Source: Sarcophilus harrisii
Lineage: Eukaryota > Chordata > Mammalia > Dasyuromorphia > Dasyuridae
Assembly (NCBI RefSeq): GCF_902635505.1
Contig: NC_045432.1
Coordinates: 7,313,275 to 7,377,274, forward strand
Length of the DNA stretch: 64,000 nt
Direction: 5' to 3'
The notes below the pieces were generated by a model, which did no database searches, was not told where the DNA came from, and was given only the letters and a program-made list of their open reading frames with translations. The translations under genes were made by a program, and so were the position numbers. This document shows positions 45,980-58,870 of the stretch, piece by piece. Each line of letters starts with the position of its first letter. Position 1 is the first letter of the stretch.

Positions 45980-46880
45980 AAAATATTGAGGAGCTACTTT
46001 GACGTGCCAAGGATCTTACATCTTTCTGTTTACCATTCAAAGACCATACCTTCTCTCCTCATCTTTCTGCTTCTGTCTTTGGGCTTCTTGCTTCCAAGTT
46101 TCTCAGCCGATCAGGACTCATATTTTCCTCACATATGTTTTATGCCAAGTCCTGTCCTTTAAGGCAAATTTTGCCCCTTCTACTTGGAGGTCACAAAAAA
46201 ATTTGGCAATAGTAAAAGGTTTCTAAACACAACAACCAAAAATTAATTCAGAATCAAATGCATAATGAATCCAAGGTGTCTGGGGCAGCACTTGCCCATG
46301 TTGCATTGTGCGACTTCACTGCAGCCTGAGCTCTGAACACACATGTACACTTTGCACTGTACATGTCATGAGTGCTGCCAGAAACACCTCCGCTCATATT
46401 TGAGGGAGAGTTGTGTAAACACTTCTTGCTGAATAGGGGGTCATGAGTGGCAAAAGTTTAAGAAGTCCTCCTTTAGGGTACTGCCCAAACTTACCTTTAA
46501 CCATAGCCTTTCTAGGCTTGAGCCCACTTTCTCCTTGGTATATATTGCTGAATGTCATAGACTTTTGAAGGGAATGTTTTGCAGCTATTACTTACTCTTC
46601 CCCCTTAGTAAACAAACAAACAAACAAAAAATCCCAAACTTTTCTAAAAACTAAGTGTGGCCAATTGCAGTCAACTACTCATCAATGGAGAGAAGCATAT
46701 TGGTGGGGGACCATGAACCACAGCATCAGAAGAACACTCTTCAACACCTCAGAGTGACCCCTCTACCTGTTGGCAGACAAGTAGAAGTGTCCCTCTGGAG
46801 ACTCAACCTGTCAAGGCTAATGGAGTTTGAGAGAGTAATTCCAGAACTGGTACTGAAGACGTATAGTTTTAGAAGATAAG
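45980..46880. other. No gene recognised
   Basis: At about 46350-46375 a small inverted repeat (acatgtac ... gtacatgt) sits in sequence rich in TG/CA, as if a once CpG-rich element had decayed. No family assigned. Confidence 0.3.
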
Positions 46881-46884
46881 AGTT

Positions 46885-47045
46885 TCTGGCTCTGCTGTTC
46901 TCTTCCTCGTGAGACCACAGCTGTACTTATTAATGTTCAGTTTGGAGGGCTAAGTTCCAGGAAGGATGTTGACAAGCTGGGGCAAGTTCAGAGAAGAATG
47001 ACCATCATGACGGGAAGATTCACAACTACATTTGTAGTTAGGAGC
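46885..47045 (+). mobile_element. CR1/L3-type LINE remnant
   Basis: The reading NVQFGGLSSRKDVDKL and GQVQRRMTIM resembles the CR1-clade phrase VQFWAPHFKKDVDKLERVQRRATKM. Very old. Confidence 0.45.
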
Positions 47046-47217
47046 AAGCCTGTAATGTTCAAGAGATGATGAAGAAATTAGTGTAGAGCAGACAGTACAG
47101 AGTGGGGAGGAATTGTAAATAAAGTGAGATTATTTAGGTTATAGAGGGGCTCCAGTGATAGTGGGAGCTGTAGTAAGCCATTGGAAACTTGCTGTAAGAA
47201 CTTCTTTTCTCCCCTTG

Positions 47218-47337
47218 AAGCGATTGGGGTTAAGTGATTTGCCCAGGGTCACACAGCTAGTAAGTGGTAAGTATTTGAGGTCACATTTGAACTCCAGGGC
47301 CAGGGCTCTATCTACTGCAGTGCCACTTACCTGGCCC
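47218..47337 (-). mobile_element. MAR1-like SINE, partial
   Basis: Antisense order: gttaagtgatttgcccaggg, tcacacagctagtaagtggt, gaggtcacatttgaactcca, gctctatctactgcagtgcc. Confidence 0.8.
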
Positions 47338-47734
47338 TTGAAGAACTTTTTGCTCTTCCCAATAATTCCTTTTTCTCTGTATCATTTACTAGATACCTTT
47401 TGCTAGATACATTATCTTTTTAAAAAGGAAACATTTTCTTAGGAAAATGGAAGTGGGGCAAGTCGAAAGGAAGGGCACAACCTCCTCAAGAAGCTGCCCT
47501 CTAAAACGGTTGATCTTGAACTTTCACAGCCCAGATGAACATTAGGTTCATCTCCATACTATATAGGGTGGCTAAAGTGTTCCAAGTCAGGATATAAACA
47601 GATTCATTCTCAAGCCCGCCATACTGTTCTCCAGTAAGCAGAAGTTCCCTTGTATACCATCGTTTTCATGAGGGAAAGATCAGGTTGAGCCATAAACCAT
47701 TTTCAAAGCACTCGTTAGGTACGTTGGACTGGGG

Positions 47735-47738
<4 letters not shown>

Positions 47739-47769
<31 letters not shown>
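47739..47769. repeat. Poly(T) tract
   Basis: 31 thymines; no matching element body could be identified on the minus strand. Confidence 0.95.
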
Positions 47770-47779
47770 CAGGTACGGG

Positions 47780-48395
47780 TCAGCCTAGCTGGCCAGTGAT
47801 TCCTTGAGATCATGACGTAGTGCTCTGTAAGAACTCAAGCTGCTTCTGAGTAACACAATTATCTTTCCAGTTACCAACTTTCCTCCCCTTTAAAAATAGA
47901 GCTGTGAACTGAGGGCAACTAAAAAATTATAGGCTTGTGGTTCTTGATAGCATTTGGGCAACAAAATAGTCTAGTAGGACATTCTTTCTTACATTGAATC
48001 AATATGTGCTACTCTGTAACTTCTACCCGTTGTTCTGCCTAGTTTTCCCCTCCCAAGCTACCCAGAGTAAGCCATTCTTTTACATTCTCATATCCTTGAG
48101 ATATTTTAAACAAGCGTTCATGCTGTACTGTCTAAGTCACTTTTCCAAGCTAAACATTTCTTTGATGATTTCTAGACTTTTCCATTCTTGTTCTATGCCC
48201 TTCAGTTTGTCATTCTTCCTCTTCAAATATGATACTCATTCCTATACATGTACCCCAGATTTGACAAGTACAGAATACAGTTGTTTGTTCCCTTATTCTT
48301 AATCCTATGTTTCTATTAACATAGCCTAAGGTTGTATAACCTTTCCCCCCCAGTGTTGTCATACCATTGTGTCAGTCTGAGCTTAAAATCTAGTA
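47780..48395. other. No gene recognised
   Basis: No repeat or exon recognised. Confidence 0.35.
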
Positions 48396-48399
48396 AATC

Positions 48400-48547
48400 A
48401 TCACGGCACAGTGGATGAAGCAGCGGATTTGGAATCAGGAAGACCTGACTTTGACGTCCCATCTCAGATACTTACTGGCTATGGGATTGTGTTCATATCA
48501 TTTGATCTCTCTGTGCCTGAGTTTTCTTATCTAAAAAATAAAGATCT
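48400..48547 (+). mobile_element. tRNA SINE, partial
   Basis: Order: cacggcacagtggatgaagc, ggaatcaggaagacctgact, gatctctctgtgcctgagtt, then ttatctaaaaaataaa. Confidence 0.7.
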
Positions 48548-48699
48548 TGGGCTTGGGGCAAAATAGAGCTGTGGAAATACAACTGAGCCCAGACCAGCTT
48601 TACAAAGGAGGATTCTGGTTCATCCTGGCCATGGGGAACTTTGCCCTGGGGTGAAGAGAACAGGTGACCTGAGGTGCTTTGAAGTTCCCAGAATACACT

Positions 48700-48790
48700 T
48701 TTCGGATGCTATAGGTCCTGCGACCCTGTGAGGTAGGTGTCTGATTCCTGTTTTACAGATGAGCTAACTAACTAAAGCTCAGAGAGTATT
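48700..48790 (-). mobile_element. MIR-like remnant
   Basis: Contains cctgtgaggtaggtgtctga and ttttacagatgagctaacta. Confidence 0.5.
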
Positions 48791-49246
48791 CCATTTATAC
48801 CAGACTTTCAGGACAGAGGAGATTCCACAAAACAGCCTACTAATCAATATGGCTGAATTTATGAGAGGGTGGCAGGAAGGAGCTGGGTAATTAAGGAAAC
48901 CACCAGAAAAGCCTGTTACCAGGTTTGGCACTCCCAGATTCTTCAAGATTTCTCTGTTCTTAGCAGATATATAGGCTAGCTGGGGTCTTCCATGCCATGT
49001 CATGCCCCACTCTGGTATGGCTACTAGGAGAACAGCCAAGGTTCAGTGTTTGGAAGCAAGGTATGAACTTTTGCTCAGGGTATGATTCCTTTCTCTTTTC
49101 CCCATCACAGACAGGAAGATATTAGACATCATCCAAACAAACCTGGCTCTCCAAGCATGGGACAGGATGGGAGCAGGGGGCAAGAAGGTGGATCTAGGGC
49201 AGAGGCAGCTTGTTGGAAGGGACCATGAAGAGGAGAGAGGGGGGGA

Positions 49247-49248
<2 letters not shown>

Positions 49249-49303
<55 letters not shown>
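49249..49303. repeat. (GA)n microsatellite
   Basis: About 27 GA units. Open frames of Leu/Ser or Glu/Arg repeats here are artefacts. Confidence 0.95.
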
Positions 49304-49306
<3 letters not shown>

Positions 49307-49624
49307 TCTCAGGAAAGAGTCTTGGGGGACATCCACAGTTAGTGGGCATTAAGGGGTTTAAGATCTAGCAAAGGAGACTGAGAAGTAGGTAGGTAGGAAG
49401 AGAACTGGGACAGGGAAGTGTCACAAAAATCTAGAGAGAAAAGAGAATGCAGGAAGGTGACAGAAGCTGAGATAAATGAGGATTGAGAAAAGGCCATTGG
49501 ATTGGCAATTGGGAGATTGGTAATTTCTGAGAGAGAAGTTTAAATGGAAATGAGGTTAGATGTGGGATTATAGGGATTTTAAAAAAGTGAAGGCCCCTAT
49601 TACAGATCTCATTCTCTCTCTCTC

Positions 49625-50340
49625 TTTTTTTTTTTAATTTAATAGCCTTTTATTTACAGGTTATATGCATGGGTAACTTTACAGCATTGACAATTGCCAA
49701 ACCTCTTGTTCCAATTTTTCACCTCTTACCCCCCACCCCCTCCCCCAGATGGCAGGATGACCAGTAGATGTTAAATATATTACAATATAAATTAGATACA
49801 CAATAAGTCTACATGACCAAACCATTATTTTGCTGTACAAAAAGAATCGGACTCTGAAATATTGTACAATTAGCCTGTGAAGGAAATCAAAAATGCAGGT
49901 GGACAAAAATAGAGGGATTGGGAATTCAATGTAATGGTTTTCAGTCATCTCCCAGAGTTCTTTCTCTGGGCATAGCTGGTTCAGTTCATTCCTGCTCCAT
50001 TGGAAATGATTTGGTTGATCTCGTTGCTGAGGATGGCCAGGTCCATCAGAACTGGTCATCATCTAGTATTGTTGTTGAAGTATATAATGATCTCCTGGTC
50101 CTGCTCATTTCACTCAGCATCAGTTCGTGTAAGTCTCTCCAGGCCTCTCTGAAATCATCCTGTTGGTCATTTCTTACAGAACAATAATATTCCATAACAT
50201 TCATATACCACAATTTATTCAGCCATTCTCCAACCGATTGGCATCCACTCAGTTTCCAGTTTCTAGCCACTACAAACAGGGTTGCCACAAACATTCGTGC
50301 ACATACAGGTCCCTTTCCCTTCTTTATGATATAGATTTCA
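49625..50340 (-). mobile_element. L1 3' end with tail, relatively young
   Basis: Poly(T) at 49625-49636, then taatagccttttatttacag, the antisense of the L1 polyadenylation end (aataaaag). The whole 3' region follows: ccagatggcaggatgaccag, accaaaccattattttgctg, gagttctttctctgggcata, tgctcatttcactcagcatc and tattccataacattcatata. Better preserved than the other L1 tails here. The element is 5'-truncated near 50340. Confidence 0.9.
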
Positions 50341-50559
50341 TTCTCAAGGAGTTTAGCTACAGAGGAGAGATATGGGATGATAGTGGGGGGAGGAGGGCTC
50401 AAGTGGGGGTTTTTTGAAGATGGAGACATGGACATTTGTAGGCAGTAGGGAGACAGCCAAGACAGAGGGAGAGAGTGAAGATAAATGGTAGAGTAGGGAT
50501 GATAGAGAGGGCAATTATGCTGGAAACTAGATGGAATAGGATCGCTTATGCACGTAGAC

Positions 50560-51110
50560 GGGGTTTTCCCCCAGTCAGATACTTCCCTTATCCTACTTGG
50601 ATAAATTTTGTTAATTCAAAAGCTCATTTCATATAACCAAAATTATTTTATCCTTTGTATTTGCCTCTACCACTTATTGGTTAGAAATTCACCTAATCAC
50701 AACTGTGAATTACATATGATTTGCTTCTCTATTTTTTAATAGGAGCTTTAATAGCTAAATATTAATTCAGGTCATGTGTCCATTCTGAATTTATTGTGAA
50801 ATATGGTATATGTTGCTCTAACCTAAATTTGGAAACCTAATTTTTGCCAGATTGCTTTGCAGTTTTCCTAATGGTTTTGTTAAATAGGGAGTTCTTTTCT
50901 AGGTAATTATTTTGTTTATTAAACAGTGGGGTTGTTATTTTCTTGTCTAATCTTATTCATCTTTTTTATTTTTACCAACAGATTTTGCTCTAGTTTTAAG
51001 TCTAGAAGTCTAGACTTCTAGAACCAGCTTGTTTATTAAACAGTCTAATCTTATTTATCTTTTCTATTTTTACTGACAGATTTTGATCTAGTTTGAAGTC
51101 TAGAAATCTA
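50560..51110 (-). mobile_element. Old L1 ORF2 end with internal duplication
   Basis: Antisense L1 string tgcagttttcctaatggttt followed by gttaaatagggagttctttt. From 50948 a segment of about 65 bases (tctaatcttattcatctttt onward) is repeated at about 51041. A perfect palindrome separates the copies. Confidence 0.6.
51001..51022. repeat. Perfect 22-bp palindrome
   Basis: Arms tctagaagtct / agacttctaga. Lies between two copies of a local duplication. Confidence 0.95.
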
Positions 51111-53030
51111 GAAGTGCTATTCCCTTCTTATGCCTACTAAACACTGCAAATCTATGGCCAAGCTTTGGTCCCAAACAGCCATATAGACCACCACTTCTTG
51201 GCAGAAGTAGAGAGGAAATGGGTGTGGGCCATTGCATATAATGTTACTCTTTTTTCCCCTATTTTATTACAAAGTCTGTTTTTCTGCAACAGAGTGGAGG
51301 AGAAATACAATGGAAGGTCATATAAAAACCAAAGATATCAATAAAAGTTTATTTTTTTAGAAGACAAAAATATATAGAATGATCCTCAAAAAGCACATGG
51401 CTTAAGTGATATTATTTTGTTATCCAATCATTTTAATTAATTTTATTAAATATTAAGTTCTAGCCTCAAAAATGAGGTTAAAAGAGGGGAAAAGCCCCCC
51501 AGTGCTCAAATTGATGGCTGCAATTTCATATTGGAAGGCAGAGCTTGGGACTGGCAGCCGAGGTGAAAAGATTGATTGTGGGTTCAAAATCAAACCTTAC
51601 TGACTGAAGACTTTTGAATTTGGCCACTACCACTAATTAAGCCAAAACTTTGGTACTATTTTGAACAAGTATTCAGACACCTAGTATAAACAAAATCATT
51701 TGAAAGGATTTTCATCTTTACAAGTTTGTAACTAGCATGATTGATGATAGACAGGAAAGCATATTTCATTCTGAAATCAGAAAACCTGTGTTCAGATCCA
51801 GGATTCTGATAATTGTAAGCTATAAAACGTAGGTAAACTACATCTACTTCACAGGCTTGTTTTAAGATGTTAAATAGAAGAACGTGAGCTACTTTAACAC
51901 TGCAGCTTTTGCTTTAAGGTTAGGGAAAGGGAATTCATTCCCTGCTTGGTCCACCTATGGGCAGCTCTAATGAATTTCTTCCTGATATTAAAATTAAATT
52001 GGCCTCCAATTGCTCCCTACAAAACTTAAGGGTAGGGATTATTTAAACTTTGTACATCATTGAGTGACTAGCATAGCGCTCATACGTAAGCATTTAAACT
52101 TTGTTCTATGTTTATTTCTCCCCATTGGGGTCTGGTTTGGCTTTTTAAAACTATAGAGAATAAGTTAACTCTCTTCAAGGGGACAATCACTCAAATATTT
52201 TAAGACAGTTATATTTCATCATTGCCCTTTTCTCCCCCAAACTTTTCATCTTTAGGCTAAATATCTTCAGGTTTGAAGTCCACCCACAACAATCTTTACT
52301 TTTACTTAATTGAACTGGGCGGGGGAAGCCTTGAAGAATTCACATCTGGTTCCTAAACATTGAATTTCTGAGTACTGTATATGTAAAATGTCAAATACAG
52401 ATGGAAAACTCAATCCCGTAAATTTGCAGTTGCATAAAATTAGTCTTTTCCCCTTTTGCATCAAGATAGATACATTAGAGAAACGAATGCAAATTTCCCT
52501 GAGTTTAGATTTCTCTAACCTAAATGCCCTTAGTCATAGGAGCCAAAGAATTAAAATGAAGCCACTACTTGCCCCAAGGGAAAGGAGGAAGGGTTAGAAT
52601 TAAGAATTAAGTTTGTTTAGGCTCTCATGCCTCCCCCATGTCTCCTTTTCTCCAAGCTAAATATGCTTCCTTCAACCAGTCCTTTTCCGTCCTGGTCCCA
52701 TTTTCATTGCTGTCCTCTGGACAATTAACTCTCAGTACAGTACCCAGAACCAATCATATTGCCTCTGTGGCCAACCACAGCAGAGCATGCTAGGATTCTC
52801 ACCTCCCTTACCTAAGATACATTTCCTTATTAATGTAGCCAAAGATATTTTCCAGCTACTTTTCCCCTCTTTTTTTGCTATCATGTAACACTGCCGATGA
52901 CTATTTGTAATTCACGAAAACCCTCAGGTTATTTTCATGTGAACTGCTCTACAGCCACGCCCCTCCCAGCTTGTATTTGTGCAGAAATCCATTTGTAGAT
53001 CATGTCCTAAGGTCCTAGCATACCTCAAAG
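51110..53030. other. A/T-rich single-copy stretch
   Basis: I see no recognisable repeat family, exon or RNA gene in this almost 2-kb stretch. Confidence 0.4.
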
Positions 53031-53165
53031 GTTAAGCCCCTCTTACAAATGGGGTTACTGGAGCTAGAGAGGGCAAGGGACTGGCCCAGTCATGTGGGCA
53101 TTAAGTATGGCCAGGAATGTAGAACCAGGTCTTCTGGCTCCAAATCCAAAACTTTTTTTCGATTA
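53030..53165 (-). mobile_element. MIR SINE
   Basis: Antisense MIR order: cttacaaatggggttactgg, gggcaagggactggcccagt, agaaccaggtcttctggctc, caaatccaaaact. Confidence 0.75.
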
Positions 53166-53689
53166 CATCATATTACTTTTAGCTCTTTAGGTTTTCAAAA
53201 TAAACAAACTTCAGCCAATCAGAAGTGGCCACTTCATTTACTGAGCCTTGGATTTCTATCTACAGTCCCAAATAAGCTTCAACTGCTTCCCTGACTTGGG
53301 TCACCAAATAATCCCTTCTTGGGATGGGAGGGAATTGTTATTATTGTAACTCTTGATAGTTTCCATCATCAAAGAAAAAACAATTTACTTTAAAGCTCAT
53401 CAGGAATACTGATTATTATATCATGAACACATGAAACTTTGACTCTAAGCGTGAGGAAATTGTTTTTTAAAAAGTAAAGTTCATATTTAAATTATAATTG
53501 TGTGCCACTTAATTGATACTGGGAGTTAGGAATCTACAAATCTCAGAAAAGCCGTCTCCCCAATGTTTATGGTTAAAACATAGGGAAAGTTACACAAGAA
53601 AATGAAATCAGATGCCCCTTTTCCCTCGTGTATAACAATGCTAGCAGACAGGAATTAAGTTTTCTGTTTTCTAGATTGGGCCAGCCTGA

Positions 53690-53765
53690 GGGAGGCTGTG
53701 TAACTTGCAGCAGTTCAGAAACTATTAAATGTAGAGAGGCAGGATTTGAACTCAGGTGTCTTGCT
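53690..53765 (-). mobile_element. MIR fragment
   Basis: Contains ggctgtgtaacttgcagcag and ggcaggatttgaactcaggt. Confidence 0.6.
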
Positions 53766-53919
53766 ATGATGAATTGGTCATAAAAAATGCACAAGTAGAA
53801 AAGGTAAATTTGCAAAGCTGAATCTTTGAGAGAAAAGTCATCTTCAGCATAACATCTGTTCTAGTCAATGTCTGGTCCCATAATAAAGATCACAGGAACT
53901 TAAGTTTCCAGTAAGACGG

Positions 53920-54050
53920 GACCTCAGCTTTCTTGTGCTACAGAAGGCAAACTGGGGCCGGGGGAGTTGCCCGATGTCACACAGGCAACGCCAGACCCCA
54001 AGTGCACCGACTCCAAACCCAACACTCTTCCCACTGCTCCACACTGTCAT
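53920..54050 (-). mobile_element. MIR SINE
   Basis: Order: acagaaggcaaactggggcc, gttgcccgatgtcacacagg, accgactccaaacccaacac, ttcccactgctccac. Confidence 0.75.
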
Positions 54051-54059
54051 ACACAATTA

Positions 54060-54320
54060 CTGGATTGTGTTTCATTTTAAAAAGTCACTTTTAATACATA
54101 CTATCTTGCAGATACATAAATACTACAACTTCACAAATGTGAATCAAGTGTAATAAGTTAATTTCAGAAAATTCATCTACTATAAATACTAAGATTTGGC
54201 TTGCACATTGATATCGTTTCGAAGCTAACAAGCTACCACAAAGACAGCCTATGAGGGAAATGATGCATTAGACAGATCCTAAGGGGGACTACCAGAGACA
54301 ACGTTCAGGTAAGGGAATTA
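54060..54320. other. No feature recognised
   Basis: Short A/T-rich stretch beyond the inferred F8A 3' end. Confidence 0.35.
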
Positions 54321-54323
54321 TTC

Positions 54324-54329
54324 TTTATT
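54324..54329 (-). terminator. Candidate polyadenylation signal of F8A
   Basis: AATAAA on the minus strand about 620 bases downstream of the F8A stop codon. No poly(T) follows on the plus strand, so there is no trace of a retrocopy tail. Confidence 0.5.
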
Positions 54330-54945
54330 CCCATTTCACAGAAGGGGTACCCAAAGAAAAAAGTAGCATTTGAAAAAAAGCATCATCATGTAATCAGAAG
54401 CCAAAATAACAAGTGAAAATACCAAGATTGGGGTGACAAGTGACTCTCTAGTAAAAAGAACTGGCCAAACCTTTTTCCTTTACTCCAGCTGATGATTACA
54501 AAGAATGAAAATTCCATTAAGCAAAGTCAAAACAGGTGATTTTGTTACTTAGGTCTAGCCAGCCAGTCCAACATTTGATAATCATAATGAGATAATTGCT
54601 TAGGAGGTAAAATTTCTGAGTTGGGGAGAAGAGGGACTAGGACATGGAAAGCTCGGGGTGAAGATCCCATTTGGTGCTCTCCAGATTTACAAGGATGGCA
54701 CTGAAATGAGCTCCAAAAGCCTAAAGGGTTCAGTGTGACGGCCGGTGGCCCCTCCATGATTCCTGCTTACTTCCTGCCTTGATGTAAGGTAGAGCTACCT
54801 AAACGGGAAGGAGAGGGTTTCAGAGAAATCTCCTTTGGTCTTCCCGAGGCTGACTCTCGAGCGGCTAGGCGGTTAGTCCTGAAGCCGCTGAGAGCAGAGC
54901 ACCCCCTGAGCCTGGGAGATGGGGACTGGCAGTGAGGGATGCCCA

Positions 54946-56150
<1,205 letters not shown>

Positions 56151-56189
56151 CACTCCCAGCGCGTGAAGGGAAAGAGAGCGCGGAGAGGG

Positions 56190-56700
56190 GAGATGGGAGG
56201 GGGCGGAGCCGAGGTGGGAGGGAGAGAGAAAGGCCGGAGGAAGAGAGGGAAGACAGTGAGTGAGCGGAGGCGGGGACGGGGAGGATGGAGGGGAGGGGTG
56301 CAAGTGAGGGGCGGGGAGGAAACAGGCGGGGCCGGAGGAGGAGGAGGGAGGAGGGGGCGGAAGAGGAGGGAAGGGGGACTGGGGAGGAGGGGGAGAGAGA
56401 GGGAGGAGAGGGGAGTGAGTGGGGCCGGGGGGGCCGGGCCGGAAGGGACGAGGGAGAGAGGAGTGGGGCGGGCCGGAGGAGGGAGGGAGGGAGGCTGGCG
56501 AGGAGGAGGAAGGCGGGCTGAGGGGGTGAGGGGAGAGGCCTGGGGAGGAGGGGCATGTGAGCGGGGGGCTGGGGCGGAGGCAGGGGGGTGGGAGGGGGGG
56601 AGAGGGGGGGGGGCCGGAAGGGAGGAGAAGGCGGGCGAAGGGGAGGAGGGAGAGGACCGGGGAGGAGGGGGCAAGAAGGGAGGGACGGACGGAAGGACAA
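56190..56700. repeat. G-rich purine tract beside the CpG island
   Basis: About 500 bases of GGAGG, GGGAGAG and GGGG units on the plus strand with very few T. Open frames of up to 382 codons on both strands are composition artefacts. Many G runs could form quadruplexes. Confidence 0.85.
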
Positions 56701-56849
56701 GCCGAGCTACTGGTATTCGATTCCAGTGTGGGGCATTTAAACTGAAAACGTTTGGGGTTGGAACTGGGCGCTGGGCAGAGCGGAGACCCTTGGGGCAGAC
56801 TGATTTGAGGCAGTTCTTTGTCCACGGAAGTTGCGCTGAAGACTGGAGA

Positions 56850-56863
56850 GCGCGCATGCGCGC
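56850..56863. promoter_or_regulatory. NRF1-type palindrome
   Basis: gcgcgcatgcgcgc is a perfect 14-bp palindrome containing the NRF1 consensus GCGCATGCGC. It lies at the far end of the island, about 870 bases from the F8A ATG. Confidence 0.6.
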
Positions 56864-56937
56864 ACCTTGCGCACTCGGCAGCTCCCTGGGGCTGGCCATA
56901 GAAATCCTGACCCCAACCAGGGAGGGTCTGAGGATTA

Positions 56938-56956
56938 AAAAAAAAAAAAAAAAAAA
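56938..56956 (+). repeat. Poly(A) tract
   Basis: About 19 adenines at the abrupt change from G/C-rich to A/T-rich DNA. Confidence 0.9.
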
Positions 56957-57048
56957 TGGATGTCATCATATAATGTCTACCATATTTCTCCCATAGCACT
57001 TTGCAACTTTATACGGTCTCGTGCTTTGGGAACAGTATGACTTGTTCT

Positions 57049-57277
57049 TAGAGGTGGTTAGGTGGCTCAGTGGATAGGATGCCTAGGGTAGAGTCAGGAA
57101 TACCTGAATTGAAATTCAGCCTCAGACACTTAAAAGCTGTGTCACTCTGGGCAAGTCGTTTAACCTTGTTTATTTCAGTTCCTCCTCTGTAAAATAAGTT
57201 GGAGGAGGAAATGGCAAAACAAGTTTAGTATCTTTGCCAAGAAAACCCCAAATGGGTTCACAAGGAATTGGGCATGA
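57049..57277 (+). mobile_element. Full-length tRNA SINE with RTE-type tail
   Basis: Order: ggtggctcagtggataggat, gaaattcagcctcagacact, actctgggcaagtcgtttaa, gaggaggaaatggcaaaaca, ctttgccaagaaaaccccaa, atgggttcacaaggaattgg. Confidence 0.92.
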
Positions 57278-57337
57278 TATATGTTGGGGTTGATGTATAA
57301 ACGTGGGCATGATATATAGTGAGGTTGATGTATAAAC
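57270..57337. repeat. 35-bp tandem duplication at the SINE end
   Basis: gggcatgatatatgttgggg... at 57270 is repeated at 57305 with three differences. Confidence 0.9.
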
Positions 57338-57637
57338 AAAAGGATAATCGTTTTCCTAATATTAATTAATCTTATTCTTTGGATAAACCCAATATAATAA
57401 TAGTGTGTGATCTTTTATATCTCATTGTAGCATCTTTACTAAGATTAGATATTTGTGCAAATCTGTTCATCGGATATATTGGTCTATATTCTCTTTCTCT
57501 GATCCAGCTATCGGGATTGATATTTGTCTCAAAAGTTTTTGGTGTGCCCTTTCCCCTGTTTTGCAAATAAGTTATGACTTATTGGAATAAATGTTTTGAG
57601 TGATAGAAATCCCTTGGATTTACAAGGAACTGAAACT

Positions 57638-57855
57638 AGATTTTTAAAAATAATAGCTTTTTGTTTTTCAAAACACATGCAAAGATCCTTTCCAACATTC
57701 ATCTTTGCAATAACTTGTGTTCCAAATTTTTCTCCCTTCCTCCCTACCTCTCCCCTCCTCTAGACAGCAAGTAATCCAATATAGGATAAACATGTACAAT
57801 TCTTCTAAACATATTTCCACATTTGTCATGCTGCACAAGAAAAATCATGTCAAAT
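57638..57855 (-). mobile_element. L1 3' end, minus strand
   Basis: Antisense tail: aatagctttttgtttttcaa, ccaaatttttctcccttcct, agacagcaagtaatccaata, catatttccacatttgtcat. Confidence 0.85.
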
Positions 57856-58680
57856 TTTTTTTCTTTCAGAATTCCTTTATGGTTTATTCACTTTATTTTT
57901 CTGAGGTTGTGTTATTTACTTTTCTATTACTTCTGGTAACTTAAGTATTAAGTAACTTAATACTAAAGTATTAACTATCTTTGTAAATATTCATTTCATT
58001 TAGCCTTTTAGCTTTGCTCCGTGATTAGTCTGACTAGTTTATAATAGTTTCTTCTATTTACTCTTCATTTATTATGAACGGTTTTTCTTTTTTTGATATT
58101 GACAATTTAGTTTACCTCTCATAACTATTGATATCTTAACATATTAATGGTTTAACTTTTTTCTTAATTCAAAAAAAATTCCTACTGTTAATAGTTCATG
58201 GGATTTTTTTGTTGTTGGTTTTAATGTGATCTCCTTTCTAATTTTCAGGATTTTAATTTTTGTGTTGGAATTTTTTACTTTGGTGCTTGTTTTCTAGCTA
58301 CTTGTCCAATTTATCGATCTGCCTCTTTTCTCTTTTGTTGATGAAAGTGTTTAGATAAATACCCTTCCCCCTAAAGACTGCTTTGGCTGTATCCCAAAAG
58401 TTGAAGTAAATTTGTCTACCATTGACATTTTCCTTGATAAATGTTTTATTGTTTTTATGATTTATGTTTTGCCACTCCCTAACAGTTTTCTTAGGATTAA
58501 ATTGTCTTCAATTAAGTTTGAGTCATTTATTCAAATGGCCTTTTTTTGATTATACTTTTTATTGTGCTATATTTAGTAAAGAACGGATTTAGTATTTGTT
58601 ATCCTGAATTTTGAGGGTTTTTATGCTGTATAGCACATAGTCAGTTTTTGTAAAAGTGCTATTCACACCTGAAAGATAGA
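57855..58680 (-). mobile_element. Old L1 ORF2 fragment
   Basis: Antisense L1 string at about 58375 (agactgctttggctgtatcc, caaaagttga) corresponds to the ORF2 phrase LWDTAKAV. Surroundings are T-rich as expected for antisense ORF2. Not continuous with the preceding tail in L1 order, so a separate piece. Confidence 0.6.
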
Positions 58681-58689
58681 TATCTTTAT

Positions 58690-58870
58690 TTTTTCCCCAC
58701 GATACTATTTTATTTTTCCAATTACATGTAAATATAGTTTCCAGCATTCAGTTTTGTCAAATTTTGTGTTCCAGATTTTTTTCTTCCTTTTCTTCCCCTC
58801 CCCAAGATAGCAAGAAATGGGGGTTATACATGTACAATCATTTTAAACCTTTCCAATATGCTCCTTTATA
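58690..58870 (-). mobile_element. L1 3' end of another subfamily
   Basis: Antisense: tattttatttttccaattac, atgtaaatatagtttccagc, tcttcccctccccaagatag. Confidence 0.7.

Noticed and set aside
49043-49336. Frame with a long Ser-Leu repeat
   Set aside because: Translation of the (GA)n microsatellite.
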